A stretch of 64,000 nt of DNA from Diphasiastrum complanatum (lineage: Eukaryota; Streptophyta; Lycopodiopsida; Lycopodiales; Lycopodiaceae). Under the pieces are notes generated by a model. The model searched no databases and was not told the DNA's origin. It saw only the letters and a list, made by a program, of their open reading frames with translations. The stretch is from the NCBI GenBank assembly GCA_029204225.1, contig CM055105.1:17183353-17247352 (forward strand). Direction: 5' to 3'. Positions 34,437 through 46,470 of this stretch are shown here, piece by piece. Each line of letters starts with the position of its first letter. The first letter of the stretch is position 1. Both the position numbers and the translations under genes were made by a program.

Positions 34437-35113
34437 AATTAACTTGGCAAAAGGTTCTAACTTTCAAATAATACTGGCAACTAATCAAAGCTGGCTCACA
34501 TGCGTCATGAATGTAATACTTTCTGGAAATAAAGGTCAACTTGCAAATAGAAAACATATCACATTGCATAATACTCATCATAGAGGGCTCAAAATGGGGA
34601 TCCCCTCCATATGGGAAATCTTATTTATGCAATCAACCACAGACAAAAGTCAGTACTTGTTGCTTTTTCCGTAGAGGCCTGTTATGCCTGTAGGTTGCAA
34701 CTTGAAGGATCATTTATAATCCTATTGGAAGCCGTAATGAGTGCAATTTTGTACACCAAACATGTTCATGTTTGATGCAAGATATGACACTTAGAAGTTC
34801 CAGCATTGCCATTTGAAGATTCAGGTTCTCAGCTGAAAGCCTTGACGAATGTTTGGACAACATTGTGTATTTATGCTTATTGGAGATAAATGTCAGTTTT
34901 TCTGTGAAGATTTTTAAAATCAAGTAATGTAATTAGTTTTGGTCTATTGTCAAGGATGGGGCTGCAACTTTTAATTGATGACAGTCTCAGGTGGATTATG
35001 AGGGATTTACATCTTCAGTTGTTCTTTAATATAATTTTTTGCCATCATATGATTCTGACAATTTGCTTTCATAGTGCTTATTTGTATTTCCTTCTGATTT
35101 CTGTATGGTGCAG
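34437..35113. other. possible LTR, then host intron
   Basis: 34.43-34.7 kb is probably the LTR of the minus-strand gypsy fragment. 34.7-35.1 kb is AT-rich with a pyrimidine-rich end before the acceptor at 35113, as expected of an intron. Confidence 0.35.
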
Positions 35114-35211
35114 AACAATTTGTGCAAGGTGTGAATGAGGATGGAGAGGAGTATGTGAAGCTTCCAGTGGTTCCGTTGCATGCTCAGCCTGGGGCTTGGG
35201 GCACCGTTTAA
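35114..35211 (+). CDS. candidate last exon of a host gene
   Basis: After a TATGGTGCAG acceptor an open segment reads QFVQGVNEDGEEYVKLPVVP followed by LHAQPGAWGTV and stops at TAA 35209-35211. Composition and the clean acceptor argue for a terminal exon. Upstream exons were not found; they may lie beyond the inserted gypsy fragment at 34 kb, perhaps as far back as the promoter-like patch at 23.5 kb. The family is not recognised. Confidence 0.4.
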
Positions 35212-35343
35212 ATTAGGGATGCACGTGCATAAAACTAAAACAGGGATTTATCTATTTGATAGCAATTATTACAGAATTTTCTGTAAGTACTATGGCAAAT
35301 GTACCAGCATAACCTATTAGTATTTAACAAAGTAGTGAGCATC

Positions 35344-35356
35344 TGTGTGTGTGTGT

Positions 35357-35425
<69 letters not shown>
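35344..35425. repeat. compound (GT)n(CT)n microsatellite
   Basis: About 8 GT units followed by about 32 CT units, about 240 bp upstream of the start codon of the zinc-finger gene; in plus orientation it could form a pyrimidine-rich leader. Confidence 0.9.
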
Positions 35426-35429
<4 letters not shown>

Positions 35430-35663
35430 GCACGTCTCAACACAAACTGTGTCAGCAGCAGTTTGACTGCTGTAATATTATTCTCCACGTCCTGCACTCA
35501 GTTGATTATTCTTTTTGAGGAGTACATGAAGCTGAGAACTCTTCCAACTTGAATAAGGTTGAAGATTTAAGGTATCAAATATTTTTTTCTTCTTTGATCG
35601 AGACATTCCTCATCAACAGTCGGAGTTGAAGATTTCTCACTAGTATCCAGACAGCAAGAAGTC

Positions 35664-37140
35664 ATGTCAGCAACCTCTGTTCCAGGTAGTAGACCTCGGG
35701 GACGCCCTAGGAAGGATGCAAATCGTCAACTGGTTGTTGCTGCTTCTTTTGGCCAAACTTCTGGTAATCTGCCACCTTTTCCTGGATCAGAACTTGGGGA
35801 GCTACATACTGAAGATGTAGAGTGTCCACAAATGGAGGATGAGGATGAAGCACATATGGCGGAACGTCTTCAGCTGCAGAAGAAGAAAGAGATAAAGCGA
35901 TCTTGGAGGGAGGAGTGGAAGATACAGCATAAGTGGGTGTATCCTATAAGAAAAGATGGAGGGGAGATTAGACTGAAGTGTCATTGGTGCACAATATTTA
36001 ACATGGACAACGTTTTTGCCAAAGAAGGCTGTAGCACGATCCAGCTGAGTGCTCTGAACACGCACGCTAAATCTGAAGCTCACAAGACAGCAGAGAGCCG
36101 TTGGGACAGTTGTGACATGACTCTAACGACATTGAACGTCCCCGACAGTTTGTGGGATCTGGGTACGTTTGTGCAGAACCTTACCTCACCTCCCAGTGTT
36201 TGCCTGTGGATGTAGCATAATGTCATGTAACGCAATGCTCCAATGCTGCATTCCAGTTCAAAACTTATTGGAGAGAGAGAGAGAGAGAGAGAGAATATTT
36301 TCAATCAGGAACGATTAGACATGTTTCTTTTCCGTTCATTATAGTGGTTGTTAGCTGATATTTGGAATGAGACCTGAAGGCATCAATCCACCTTGGAAGT
36401 AAGAGACTCTGCATACTTATAAATTTCAAGGCAAAAAGATCTTTGATTTCTTTTAGTTAAGTCTGGAGGGTCAGGATTGTGCAAAGTCAAGAAGTAGCAA
36501 ACAGGACAGCAATAATCTTGAACGTGGCGGCAGGTGTAACTTTTATCTGGAACATTTACTGGTGAGCAATTTGGCTGCAATATATTTTGCAGATCCAAGA
36601 AGCAGAAATCTGGTAGAATTCCAGAATTTATGGGTCATGCCTATTTTCTTGTTATGTCAAGGTCATATTTCTCATATTTTTTTCTGTTCTGTTTCTTATT
36701 TTCTCACAAACTTTGCTCGTACAGAGCATGCAGGTGCCAGGAATGGAGGGAACGATGCTGGTGAAGGAGAAGCAGGTGACAGGGCTGATGAAGCTGAACT
36801 GAATGGGGCAGGGTTGGGAAGGAAAAGGAAAACTACTCCTTTAACGAAAGGAGAGACTCTCGGGTCAATAATGCAGAAGAACAACAGTAGGATTGTGGAA
36901 GTTCTTCTGGATGCTGAGACGGGCAGAAACAAACGTCATGCCACTGATGTGGCATTAGCAAAGCGACATTTTCAGCTGGAAGAACAAAAACTGCGTATAG
37001 AAGAACAACGACTGGAGTTTGAAAAAATGAGATTTGAAGGGACTATGGCATTGGGTCAAGGCTACATTACAGCTCTTACAAACATTGGCAATGGTTTGAT
37101 GAAGATAGGCAATGCTATGGAGGCCACCAAGAAGTCATAG
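35664..37140 (+). CDS. two-exon BED/TTF-like zinc-finger protein
   Basis: Exon 1 is 35664-36162 and exon 2 is 36725-37140. The 562-bp intron has a GTACGT donor and a CGTACAG acceptor. The phase matches (one base before, two after), giving 304 residues. Residues 7-20 have an AT-hook-like core (PGSRPRGRPRKD). Residues about 85-150 form a BED/TTF-like finger: WREEWKIQHKWVYP, CHWC, then HAKSEAH, the pattern seen at the N-terminus of hAT-related proteins. After an acidic and Gly-rich linker and GLGRKRK comes a coiled coil (FQLEEQKLRIEEQRLEFEKM) and a hydrophobic tail (ITALTNIGNGLMKIGNAM). The likely role is a nuclear DNA-binding protein that dimerises. No transposase domain is present, so it may be transposon-derived or a regulator. 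Function is inferred only. Confidence 0.75.
36270..36294. repeat. (GA)n microsatellite in intron
   Basis: About 12 GA units inside the single intron of the zinc-finger gene. Confidence 0.9.
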
Positions 37141-39049
37141 ATTCATCTAACAGCTGCTTTTTCCCAAGACAAGTTTTACCATCTTGTTCTTCTTATTCTG
37201 ACTAGATGTGCTTATTTCCTTTTTGTGAACATTATCTTATTTGTCTGCTCTTTAGTAGGTTGAGTTCGAAAAAACTACTTTTGTGCCTTACTCCGTATTC
37301 CTTCTTTTGTAATTAAGACCCGTCTTAAAACTGGTGTATTTGCAGAATGATTAGCTACTGCGTTGGAGTCTTTAATTATTTCTTCCCATTGGGGTTATTT
37401 GTTGAAAAGATGTACACTGTGGTTCTTGTTCACAATTTCTTACTCTATTGAGGTTCTAGTTCTAGTTTTTTGAGAATCTTTGCCTGGGGTCTGTCTAGGA
37501 CGTGCTGTTTATATGCAAGTCTACTGATCTACTAATATTCTGCAAATCGGAGGGAAATAACAACTGTCAGTCTTTACATACTTGTGGTTGGTTAAGAAAG
37601 ATCCAAATATGGATACTCTTCTGGACATTCAGTAAATCTTGACCCTTTTTGGATCTTCAAGCACAAAAAGTCTCAAAATTTTGAACTATCATGATATATT
37701 ATTTTGCTCATCTGCAATCATTCAGTAGAATGATTTTGTTTCTTAGAAATATTTCATGACTGTTTGTGATAATTTTTCCGGTGTATAAAGTGTATGTGCT
37801 AAATTTTCATTACTTTTCTCGTCAAAATGGAACACTAGCTCTTATCATACACAAAGTTTTTAATGAATGTGAGCTGCTGCTCATCGGCCCTTTTTTCTCA
37901 TGGGTATGTATGATATAGCAATCTAAGTTTTATGAGGCAAGGCATTAACCATATATCCACACATTGGATTGACTTTAGTGAGTTTGTTCAAAGCTGGTTA
38001 AAATTTTTGGTTGCTGAGAAGAAGCCTAGCGGTTAGTATTAAGTATTAATTAGCAACAAGGATTAGCTAAAGCAACATTGTTAGTCAATAGCAAATAACA
38101 TAATCCCGATATAATTTACTCCTGTAAGAAAATCCCGAACTTGTAATTTGACGAGAACCACCACGCTGTACATTGATTTCAAAAAATTTCCTACGTTCAC
38201 AAGCTAAAATAAATTCCAACTACAGTCACCCTATTTAATATTACCTTTATATCACAAGGAAGTTTATTTTTATAGTGAGTTCTCACTTGGCTGAATAGTT
38301 TGCCATCGGTTGCTTAACCGGGTGCAAGAAATAGACACGATATAACTAATGGATCTATTATTGTCTTTTAGTAAAATTAAGCAAGAAAGAGACAATATAA
38401 ACAATTGGATCTGTTAGTGTCTTTTAGTACCACAGTACATGGGCATTAATAAAGTGCGTAGTAATGTTGTAGCATTTGCTCCAATCTGGTTGAAGGACTA
38501 GGACTTTGTGTTAAGCTTGAAGATGAATATCTTCTTTGATATGTTGGGTACTATTATAGATGCATCTGCAGCTAGCGAAAGAAATAGTTGTAATTAGTCA
38601 ACGTGCTAATCAATTCCATCAGCAGATCATGGGCCCTCAACCAAGGAAAACTTTAAATAGAGCCCAATCAATGAAGTAGAGATTGATATACACTTGTTCC
38701 TTCATTGAGCTGCTTATGACAAGGTATGTTGTCACAAAAATTATCGCACAAGTATGAGATTCAGACCCTCAAACAAGCATGAGTTTGTGAATGCATCTAG
38801 AGCCCTTTAAAAAAAATATATAATAAAGTTTATCTGTACACAAATAAATGGAGGAGCTCTTACAAAGCCGCAAGAAATCATTGAGGAACTTGTTTGCGAC
38901 ATAAAGATTTGTGAAAGATGTATTGGTGCCAATAGCCTATATTAATTCTATACACTTAACGACTAACATGAGCCATTAATTTTTGGGGAAATTTCAAAAC
39001 TACCTCTGCATCATTAGACAAGAAGTCCTAAAATAAGGAATCTCATAAA
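37141..39049. other. 3' flank and intergenic
   Basis: The first few hundred bases are T-rich and suit a 3' untranslated region. No other gene or element is recognised up to 39 kb. Confidence 0.4.
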
Positions 39050-39711
39050 GAAGAGAAATGGTCAACATGTTAAAATTGTCATATTCTAGCTTCATTAACC
39101 GTATAAATTTTGTTCCATATGTGTGACAACTTGTTCTCACGTTTGAAGAATAGGCCTAGGTTAGATCTAAATCATAGGTGTTAGGTACATCATTTGGTCA
39201 AGATTCCTAAAATCTATGATCTAACTCCTAAAATCAAGGAAATTAGGGTGGTGAACTACCAACCCTTGCCTGGCATGCCTAAGGATTAGATATATTAGAG
39301 ATGAGTAGGTAGATCTATTGATGACATGGCACTTGAACACGAGCAACGCCTGCTCACAGCTAGCCCCAATGATGATTTTGATGTACTTGCTCATTGAGGA
39401 GCTCATTATTGAGAATCATGATTTTGGAGTTCACAAGCTAGCCTTGGGTTTTCTCTCTTTAAACTTGTTTTTGTGTGATCATAATGCAATCAAAACTTAG
39501 TGAACATTTAAACTCTACTAATAGGCCGTACAGAGGACTATACTTGTGTATTTTCAATATTTCAATTACTCTTATCAATGTTGATCAAGATAGTGACTCT
39601 ATCCCAAGCCATTGGAGGTAGATAATCAATGAGATAGATCTAACTCTACAATCACTCACTCTTGAGGATTCAATAAATCTATGCAAGGTCCTTCATTCTC
39701 AAATTTTAACA
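39050..39711 (+). repeat. degenerate LTR related to the copia-type family
   Basis: ATATGTGTGACAACTTGTTCTC near 39.12 kb parallels ACATGTGTGGAGCCTGTTCC of the LTR at 11290, and the end CTCACTCTTGAGGATTC..GGTCC..TTTTAACA parallels the LTR ends at 12120 and 43549. Boundaries are approximate. No primer site follows, so it is best read as an old solo or truncated LTR. Confidence 0.35.
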
Positions 39712-40133
39712 TGAGACACTTGTTTTGTAGATTTCATAATTTTCTTCTTGTAGATTTACAAAGTAAAAAAATATTCCTTACAGAAATTTAAACTTTTTTA
39801 AAAATGGTTAGTATCATCCAAATTGTTAACAGAAAAAATTCTATTGAAATTTACAGTTTAAAATTGTGTGAAAATTTTGTTTGAACTGTTTGTAGAAGTA
39901 TGGATTCTCATATTATTCGCATATTGTATAAATAGTATACGAAAAAAACTCACACAACAAATACATAAAGAGGTAATAAATTGTAAGTTTTAGAGATAGA
40001 TGTGCTTGTCACTAACAAACACAAACTAATAAAAACAAGATTTAAAAAAAATGTCTTTACAAAATTTTAGAGAAACATTAATCGTCAACATCAATGAAGC
40101 AGTTTTTTTATTGACCTTAAATTTTGGAGTAAA

Positions 40134-40268
<135 letters not shown>

Positions 40269-40521
40269 TCACATTATTGCTATTTTTCGTTCTAACCCTA
40301 AAAAACCCTAAAATTTAAAAAAAATCTGCGCTCCTCTCTCTCTCTCGCACTCGTCTTGCCCCCCCTCTGTTTTATATATATATCTCTCTCTAGACGGTTC
40401 TCTTTCTAGAAGGTTCTCTTTCTCCCACTTTGCAATGCTTTTCAATTGCCCTTCAAAAACAAATAAGGGCAGACGTGGCCCAATGCAAACGCTAGAATCG
40501 CATTTTCTCCAGCACTGCTCA

Positions 40522-40524
<3 letters not shown>

Positions 40525-40603
<79 letters not shown>
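40525..40603. repeat. (CT)n microsatellite, about 39 units
   Basis: A second uninterrupted CT tract 260 bp after the first. Confidence 0.95.
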
Positions 40604-40604
<1 letters not shown>

Positions 40605-41952
40605 ACCCCACATCAAGAAGCGCCTCCATCGATTTCTACAATGCTTTTTTAACTCAGTGCAGACATGACAGATGGATTCCCACCGTGAACTAATCCTATC
40701 AGTTTAATCACACATGTAATGGACAGATTCGTCCATTGTAGAACTCAGACATGAAATTATAGCCATCAAATGCATAGCATCCTCCCACATAGCTACTTCA
40801 TATCTGATCCAACAATTTGAACGTAAAGTGGAACAACATCATACAACTATCAAATCTTCGACAAATTTTTATGCTTGATGGTGTGATTGGTAGCTACATG
40901 CCGCTGGTGTGATTCCTACTTCCCTTGTGATAGATTGATCCATAGCTTGGGGGCTAGATCTGTAAGATCTAGGTTTGGTTGTCCACCATCCGATTCCATT
41001 GTGTTGCTTGTTTGCGGTTTCCTTAGTTTTGAATCCTTGGTGGAGGGCTTTATAATGTAAGCCTCTAAATGAAAACCATAGAACAATAGAAATTTTGGTG
41101 AATGAAAGGTCATCTATCAGCTAAGAGCATTTATAATTTGATTAGAAAAACTTTTGATGTATTAGACTTCATGATCAACATCAGCTTAGCCCATTAAGTC
41201 AATCTTGGCAATGGTTGGGATAAGGGACCTTGAGATTTTGCCAAAGGAGGGGTGTTGGATTGTAAGGTCGACTGGCTTGGTTTCTATTGTTAAGTCGATA
41301 CTTATTTTTTTGTCATGATTGCTCATATCGCAAATGCAATCATAGCATGTGGGCCACTCTAACATTTTGTCTCACCTAAGGGCACCCATTCTCAGTATGA
41401 TTTTATGCAAAGTGAAGGCGTTGTTAGAATTTTTTGGGCTGCAAGAGTTAGGAAAAAAATTAATTCCTAAACAACCTGATGTAGTTGGGATTTACATTAA
41501 ACATTGTAGTAGGAACAATAGCAAATACGTTAATTGACTATCAATCTTAATTGCGCTTACTTACACAACTATCAATCAAAACACAATGAATTCCACTATC
41601 ACATAGTACATAAAACAATGATAGGAGAATAATAATTTCATTCAGTATGACAACATTGCACGTGTCTGACAACTCCATTGCATTAATATGTCATAAATAC
41701 AATCTGCCAATTGGGTCTTATGCAAGGTAATTTCTCTTGCTGCCAACAGTTACACAAGGTTATGGTAGTAATAATGCAATTGCAAATTTAGCTCTCACCC
41801 TTAACACATGATTATAGTACACTTCCAAAGATAATTTTGCTCAAAAGCTATTCAACAGCAACACCAATTACCAACCTTGCATCCGTGACAACTCCTCTAT
41901 TTATGTCTATTTTTGTAACTAATGGTACATGATAACACCAAGCTTTGTAAAC

Positions 41953-42264
41953 AACCCCTTATGGCCGCTTGGTATTTCATAGGCCGCCTCTCCGTAAACA
42001 ACATCTTTTATGTGCCTTATCATAATCATCATATTGTGATCCTTCACAAAACACCACTTGCTAAAGTATAAACGTATATTAACAGCTTAAAAATATTTCA
42101 AACATGGTAACCCCTTATGGCCGCTTGGTATTTCGTAGGCCTCCTCTCCGTAAACAACATCTTTTATGTGCCTTGTCACAATCATCATATTGTGACCCTT
42201 CACAAAACACCACTTGCTAAAGTATAAACGTATATTAACAACTTAAAAATATTTCAAACATGGA
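41953..42264. repeat. tandem duplication, 156-bp unit
   Basis: AACCCCTTATGGCCGCTTGG starts at 41953 and again at 42109. The two units match almost completely by eye, with a handful of substitutions (for example ATAGGCCGCC against GTAGGCCTCC). Recent duplication; function unknown. Confidence 0.9.
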
Positions 42265-42345
42265 TGGGCACCAAATTATAATGTGGCCAAGCTAAAGTGT
42301 AATCCCCTAACATTTATTTGAGGGCAAAAAAACAGCCCTACACCC

Positions 42346-42450
42346 ATCGTTCCATGGCAACCCCCTTCCTCGCCCAGCCCCTCCCTTGTTTACGCCCATC
42401 GTTCCCTGGCAATCCCCTTCCTCCCTTGTCTACGCCCAGCCCATTCTAGT
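42346..42450. repeat. short C-rich tandem repeat
   Basis: CCCATCGTTCC..GGCAA(C/T)CCCCTTCCT recurs twice with CCTTGT(T/C)TACGCCCA spacers, about 50 bp period, in an otherwise AT-rich area. Confidence 0.7.
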
Positions 42451-42861
42451 GCCCAAAAAAAAAAATTCGGTTTTTTTTTTCAATTTCTTTTGCAATCTCT
42501 TGTTCTTTCATGGCTCATCCATCTAGGTGACCAAAGAAAAGTTTTACCGTCCTTTTTAAAATTTTTTACGGTTTTCTTTTTCTTATGATCCAATGTATCA
42601 AGGAACCAATTTTTTTTTGGTTTAGGCCTATTTCTAATTTACTTCAATTACATATAATTGATCATTCTTTTCATACCTATAACTTTTTGATATGATCTCG
42701 GATTTCAGTACTGCAAGAACGAAAAGTGCTCAATTCGTCGAGCTGAGTACAATAACTGTATTTTCATAATCATTATTTTAGTCTTATCTTTCACCCTCCA
42801 TTCCCTCAGTACATTTACGTTTTATATACAAGTTCTTGGAATATTTGTATCTTCTCCGTTT

Positions 42862-43549
42862 TGTGAAAAATTGCCTGTGTTGGCAAATCTAGCCATGTAG
42901 AGCTTTGTAAATATTGTGTATAATTGGGTTCGACACATATGATGCCAAGATGCCACGTGGCAACCCACTCCTAATATAGGTTAGGTCAAGCCAAGAGAGT
43001 TGGTCATGTCTATTTGGTGGTCATCCCTACTTTATAGGACCTACACCTAAGTTTAAGGTGAAAATTTGACCAACTAGCTACCTACCAAGCATAACTCTAG
43101 GATCTAGGCTAGGGTTTCATTTTAGGTCAAGGAGAGTGAGTTAACTTCCTTATTACATGCTGGAAATCCACCTAACTTCAAGAAGGTAGTCGAATTTGCT
43201 ATGTATTCCCTCTCTCCATAGTGAGAAGATAGAATATTTTTGGAGCTCATTGGCAATCTCAAGCTATATCACTATGTACATTGAGTTTTTGTGATCCAAA
43301 TGAAACCAAATCAATTTCTACTTGTTTCTCAGGTTGAAGGCCATACTACAGCCTGTAGTACACACGTGTGGGCTTGGATTTCAATGTTGATCAAGTCTTT
43401 TGATTGTTAATGCTTCTTTTTTGTCAAATTGCCAATCTAGATCAACTTTTTTGTGTCTAGTTTTTTGATAGATTGTTAAGCAAGCATCCAATCACTCTTG
43501 TGGATCTTTTGTAGATCCATTTATGGTCCTAAAGTACAGTACTTTCACA
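42862..43549 (+). repeat. 5' LTR of copy B
   Basis: Starts TGTGAAAAATTGC, almost the same as the start of the LTR at 11290, and ends GTACTTTCACA directly before TGGTATCAGAGCC (43550-43562). 688 bp. It contains CACACGTGTG. The left boundary rests on similarity to the sister LTR. Confidence 0.65.
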
Positions 43550-43562
43550 TGGTATCAGAGCC
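43550..43562 (+). promoter_or_regulatory. primer binding site, tRNA-iMet
   Basis: TGGTATCAGAGCC directly follows the LTR end. Confidence 0.9.
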
Positions 43563-44126
43563 AAGTACTAGAGCATAAGCCATTGATCTAATGCGAATCC
43601 ATTTTTAGCAAGTTTTGGTGCTAAAAACTAGTATTGAGAGGGCAAGCTAGAATCTTGATTTTGGTTAGGAGATTTGATCCCAAACTTGGTAGGGGTCCAA
43701 ATATGTACTGTCCACATGTGTGGGCACCTTTGAACCTGCATTTAATGCATGGTATTCATTTGATCCAAATAAATTCAATTTGTGAGCTGTTGGTGTAATT
43801 TTTGGTGGAAATCCTAGGATAATCTACCAAGATCATATGCCATTGGTTAGATTTGAATTTGTTTCATGGAATCTAACTAATCTAGGCTGAGTTCAAGTCC
43901 TATTAAGTATAAAAACAGGTCTTGAAAGTACACCAAGAAGGAAGAGATTAAGTCAATTTTTTTGTCCAAAAACAACCAAAATTGGCAAGATTTGATTGTA
44001 AGTAGATTTCACATCATCTTATCTTCATTCCAAGTTTGTGAGAGAAATCAGACTTTGCAAAGCATGAGGAGAAGTGAGGAGAGTGCATAGGATTATGTAC
44101 TCAAAATCAAGTCTCTAAATAGGGAG
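43563..44126 (+). other. leader and decayed gag start of copy B
   Basis: Mostly non-coding leader with no convincing frame. The last 50 bases read DYVLKIKSLNREL after a stop, in frame with the gag frame that follows, so the N-terminal half of gag is lost or decayed here. Confidence 0.5.
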
Positions 44127-45014
44127 TTGGCTTCCATTGGAGAGAAGATTCATGATGGAGAGCTTGTACAAATTGTCCTTAATGGTCTAGGAGATGACTT
44201 TCCAAATTTGGTCCAAAGTTTTGCCATCCAAGACACTTTGCCAACTATAGAAATACTTCACAATGTATTAGTGGCTGAAGAGTGTAGGATGCTCCATGCA
44301 AAATCTAGGATGAGTTCCTTGTCTTTGCATGATGGTGATGAGAAAGCCAATTTCTCATTCAAGGGAAAAAAGAAGACCAATGGAAAGAAGAAGCATCCAA
44401 AGGAGGCCAAAGAAGAGAATGATGCATCAAGCTCAAAGGACAAGTCAATGCAAAAATGCTTCTTTTGTGGGAAGAAGGGGCATTATGCATCTGAATGTTA
44501 CAAGAGGCTAAGAGCACAAGTGGAGGAGGACAAACAAGGGAACCTTGCATATGAAGATGATGGAGATGAGGCGATCTCATCTTTGATGGCATCTACATCC
44601 ACTTCGACAAGCAAAAGCAACTCAAAGGACACTTGGTGGATTGATAGTGGGGCTAGCTCCCACATGACTTTCCAAAAGGACACATTCTCAACCTTACACT
44701 CTTTCAATGGTGCTAATAAATTTGTTTCTTTAGCAAATGATCAAGAATGTATGATAGATGGTATTGGTACCATCTCATTAAGTCTAGGATCTAGCAAAAG
44801 GATGGATCTAGACAATGTCCTTTTTGTACCATCAATTACCAAGAGCTTGCTTAGTGTTGGACAACTAATGGATGATGGTTTAGATGTTCACTTCAAGCAT
44901 GGAGTTTGTTCCGTCATGAAGAATGATAATTGCATAGCAAATGGTGTTAAACAAGGTATTTTGTTTAAGTTGGATGCTAAAATTGCTATGGCAAAAGAGG
45001 AAATCATTCATTAA
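44127..45014 (+). pseudogene. gag-pol: copia gag-protease fusion frame
   Basis: A 295-residue open frame. Residues 1-60 are the end of the copia gag domain (ASIGEKIHDGELVQIVLNGL, ILHNVLVAEE). A Lys-rich linker follows, then an intact CCHC knuckle CFFCGKKGHYASECYKR (about residues 112-128). The protease begins at WWIDSGASSHMTFQKDTF (about 170-187) with the catalytic DSG preserved, and runs to LFVPSITKSLLSVGQLMDDG, VCSVMKNDNCIANGV. It stops before the GAG-pre-integrase motif. This is the best-preserved reading frame of the two related elements. Gag packages RNA; the protease cleaves the polyprotein. Confidence 0.85.
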
Positions 45015-45056
45015 AATGTACACTCTTTTTCTCATGTACCAAGTAGTGATGATAAT

Positions 45057-46412
45057 ATGCATGAAACATTCTTAGATGTTTATGCAAGAGATGCTTGGAT
45101 CCATCCAGTATCTTGTGTAAATGAAAGTGAAATCAACAACCCTGGTGTCAATGATCTTACAAGGATTGAGGAGGAGCAACAAAGTGATGGAGATCTTGAG
45201 GATCCACCTCAAAGATCTAGTGCTCCAAGAAGATCCACAAAGGCAAGGGCCGAGCCTTCAAGGCTCACTTATCTTGGCAAAGGTAATCAAGGGGAGGATT
45301 CTCAACCATTCACTTTCAACACTTTTCTTACTTCAATGCTTGATGAACCATTTTGCTATGAGATCTACATGAGGCAAACTGAGGTATGCTATGAGAACTA
45401 CATGAGGAAACTTGAGGGCTTCATCAAGAAGGAAGTTGAAGATAAGAGGTGTAATGACTCATTTGAGAACAAGTTTTTATGTCTTAGTGATCTAAAAATT
45501 GTTATGAGCCGATTAAGAGTAAATTGGTTGTTTGATCAAATAAGTGCTCTCGGATTTTGGAAGAGCAAGAATGAGTTAATCACTCATTGTTTTGAAAAAT
45601 GTGTTTTTTCTTTTGGAGAGACAAATTGTAAGCTTCTTATGAGAATAAGTGAAACATTCTTGAAGGACACTTATATCCATAAGCAAGTATGTAGCCTCAT
45701 GAAGTTCAAGATCACTTGTAATTACAAGATTAGGAAAATCATGCTTACTTTTGATGGTTTGTGGACTAGTCATTTTAGCATGATAAATCTTGGTAATAGT
45801 AGCAAGTACATGTTTTGTGATCTTGATCAATGTGATTTTCACAAGACATGTAGACATCAGATTTCCTTCAAAGAGAAGCATAAAGATCAAGGGGGAGCAA
45901 GTTTCAAGTTCATGCATCTTCACTCAACATGGAAGAAATCAAGTGCACAAAGTGGAACAGAAGATCACTACGAGCCCATGGATCAATTCTATGATCTTGA
46001 AGAACTCAAAAGACAACATCACCATGGTGCAGAACAAAATTTAGATCATAATGAAGATGATAATGTTGATTATGAGGCCTATGAAGATGCCTATGAGAGT
46101 GAAGGAATCGACGGAAATGAAAGATGTTCTCTCTATGCCACTATCGGTATGATTGGTCCCTCCCGGATGGGTATATCATTTCCTGATGCAAATGATTTTA
46201 AGGAGGGAAGGAATATTATTGTGACAAGTGGAGCAACAATTTCCAGTTCCCATATTAATTTTGGGGGAAGTTTAACGTCATTAACTCAACAACAGTGGGT
46301 CAGCATTCGTGAAAGATCAAACGATATTGTAAGCCCTATTATGAGTGAGAAAAACATGGGAACAGAAGAAAGATTATGTAAACTTATCAAGCAATGTGCA
46401 CAATTAGCGTGA
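45057..46412 (+). pseudogene. pre-RT linker fused to novel module
   Basis: A 451-residue uninterrupted frame. Residues about 35-85 resemble the linker between copia integrase and RT (RIEEEQQSDGDLEDPPQRSS, PRRSTKARAEPSRLTY), then LTSMLDEPFCYE, equivalent to the first RT residues. Instead of RT it continues SDLKIVMSRLRVNWLFDQIS, KSKNELITHCFEKC, TNCKLLMRISETFLKDTYIH, KQVCSLMKFKI, which aligns with both module copies of the element at 14.1-15.4 kb. The C-terminal third is acidic (DHNEDDNVDYEAYEDAYE) and unrecognised. Family unknown. A long open frame in an otherwise decayed landscape is notable. Confidence 0.55.
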
Positions 46413-46470
46413 CAACATCATGTCCAAATGGCGATATCAGCGTGACAACACCATAACCAGATGGCGATAT
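46395..46470. repeat. two-unit 33-bp repeat
   Basis: AGCGTGACAACATCATG..TGGCGATATC is followed by AGCGTGACAACACCATA..TGGCGATATT, 33 bp apart. Confidence 0.75.

Larger units (their letters stand above)
42862..46412 (+). mobile_element. copia-derived non-autonomous LTR element, copy B
   Basis: A left LTR (42862-43549), an initiator tRNA-Met primer site, a gag-protease frame with an intact zinc knuckle, then a 451-codon frame that joins the pre-RT linker of copia to an unfamiliar module. Integrase and RT are missing. No 3' LTR was recognised, so the right boundary is set at the end of the last frame and may be wrong. Related to the element at 11290-15762 in LTR ends, gag words and the novel module. 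Confidence 0.7.
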
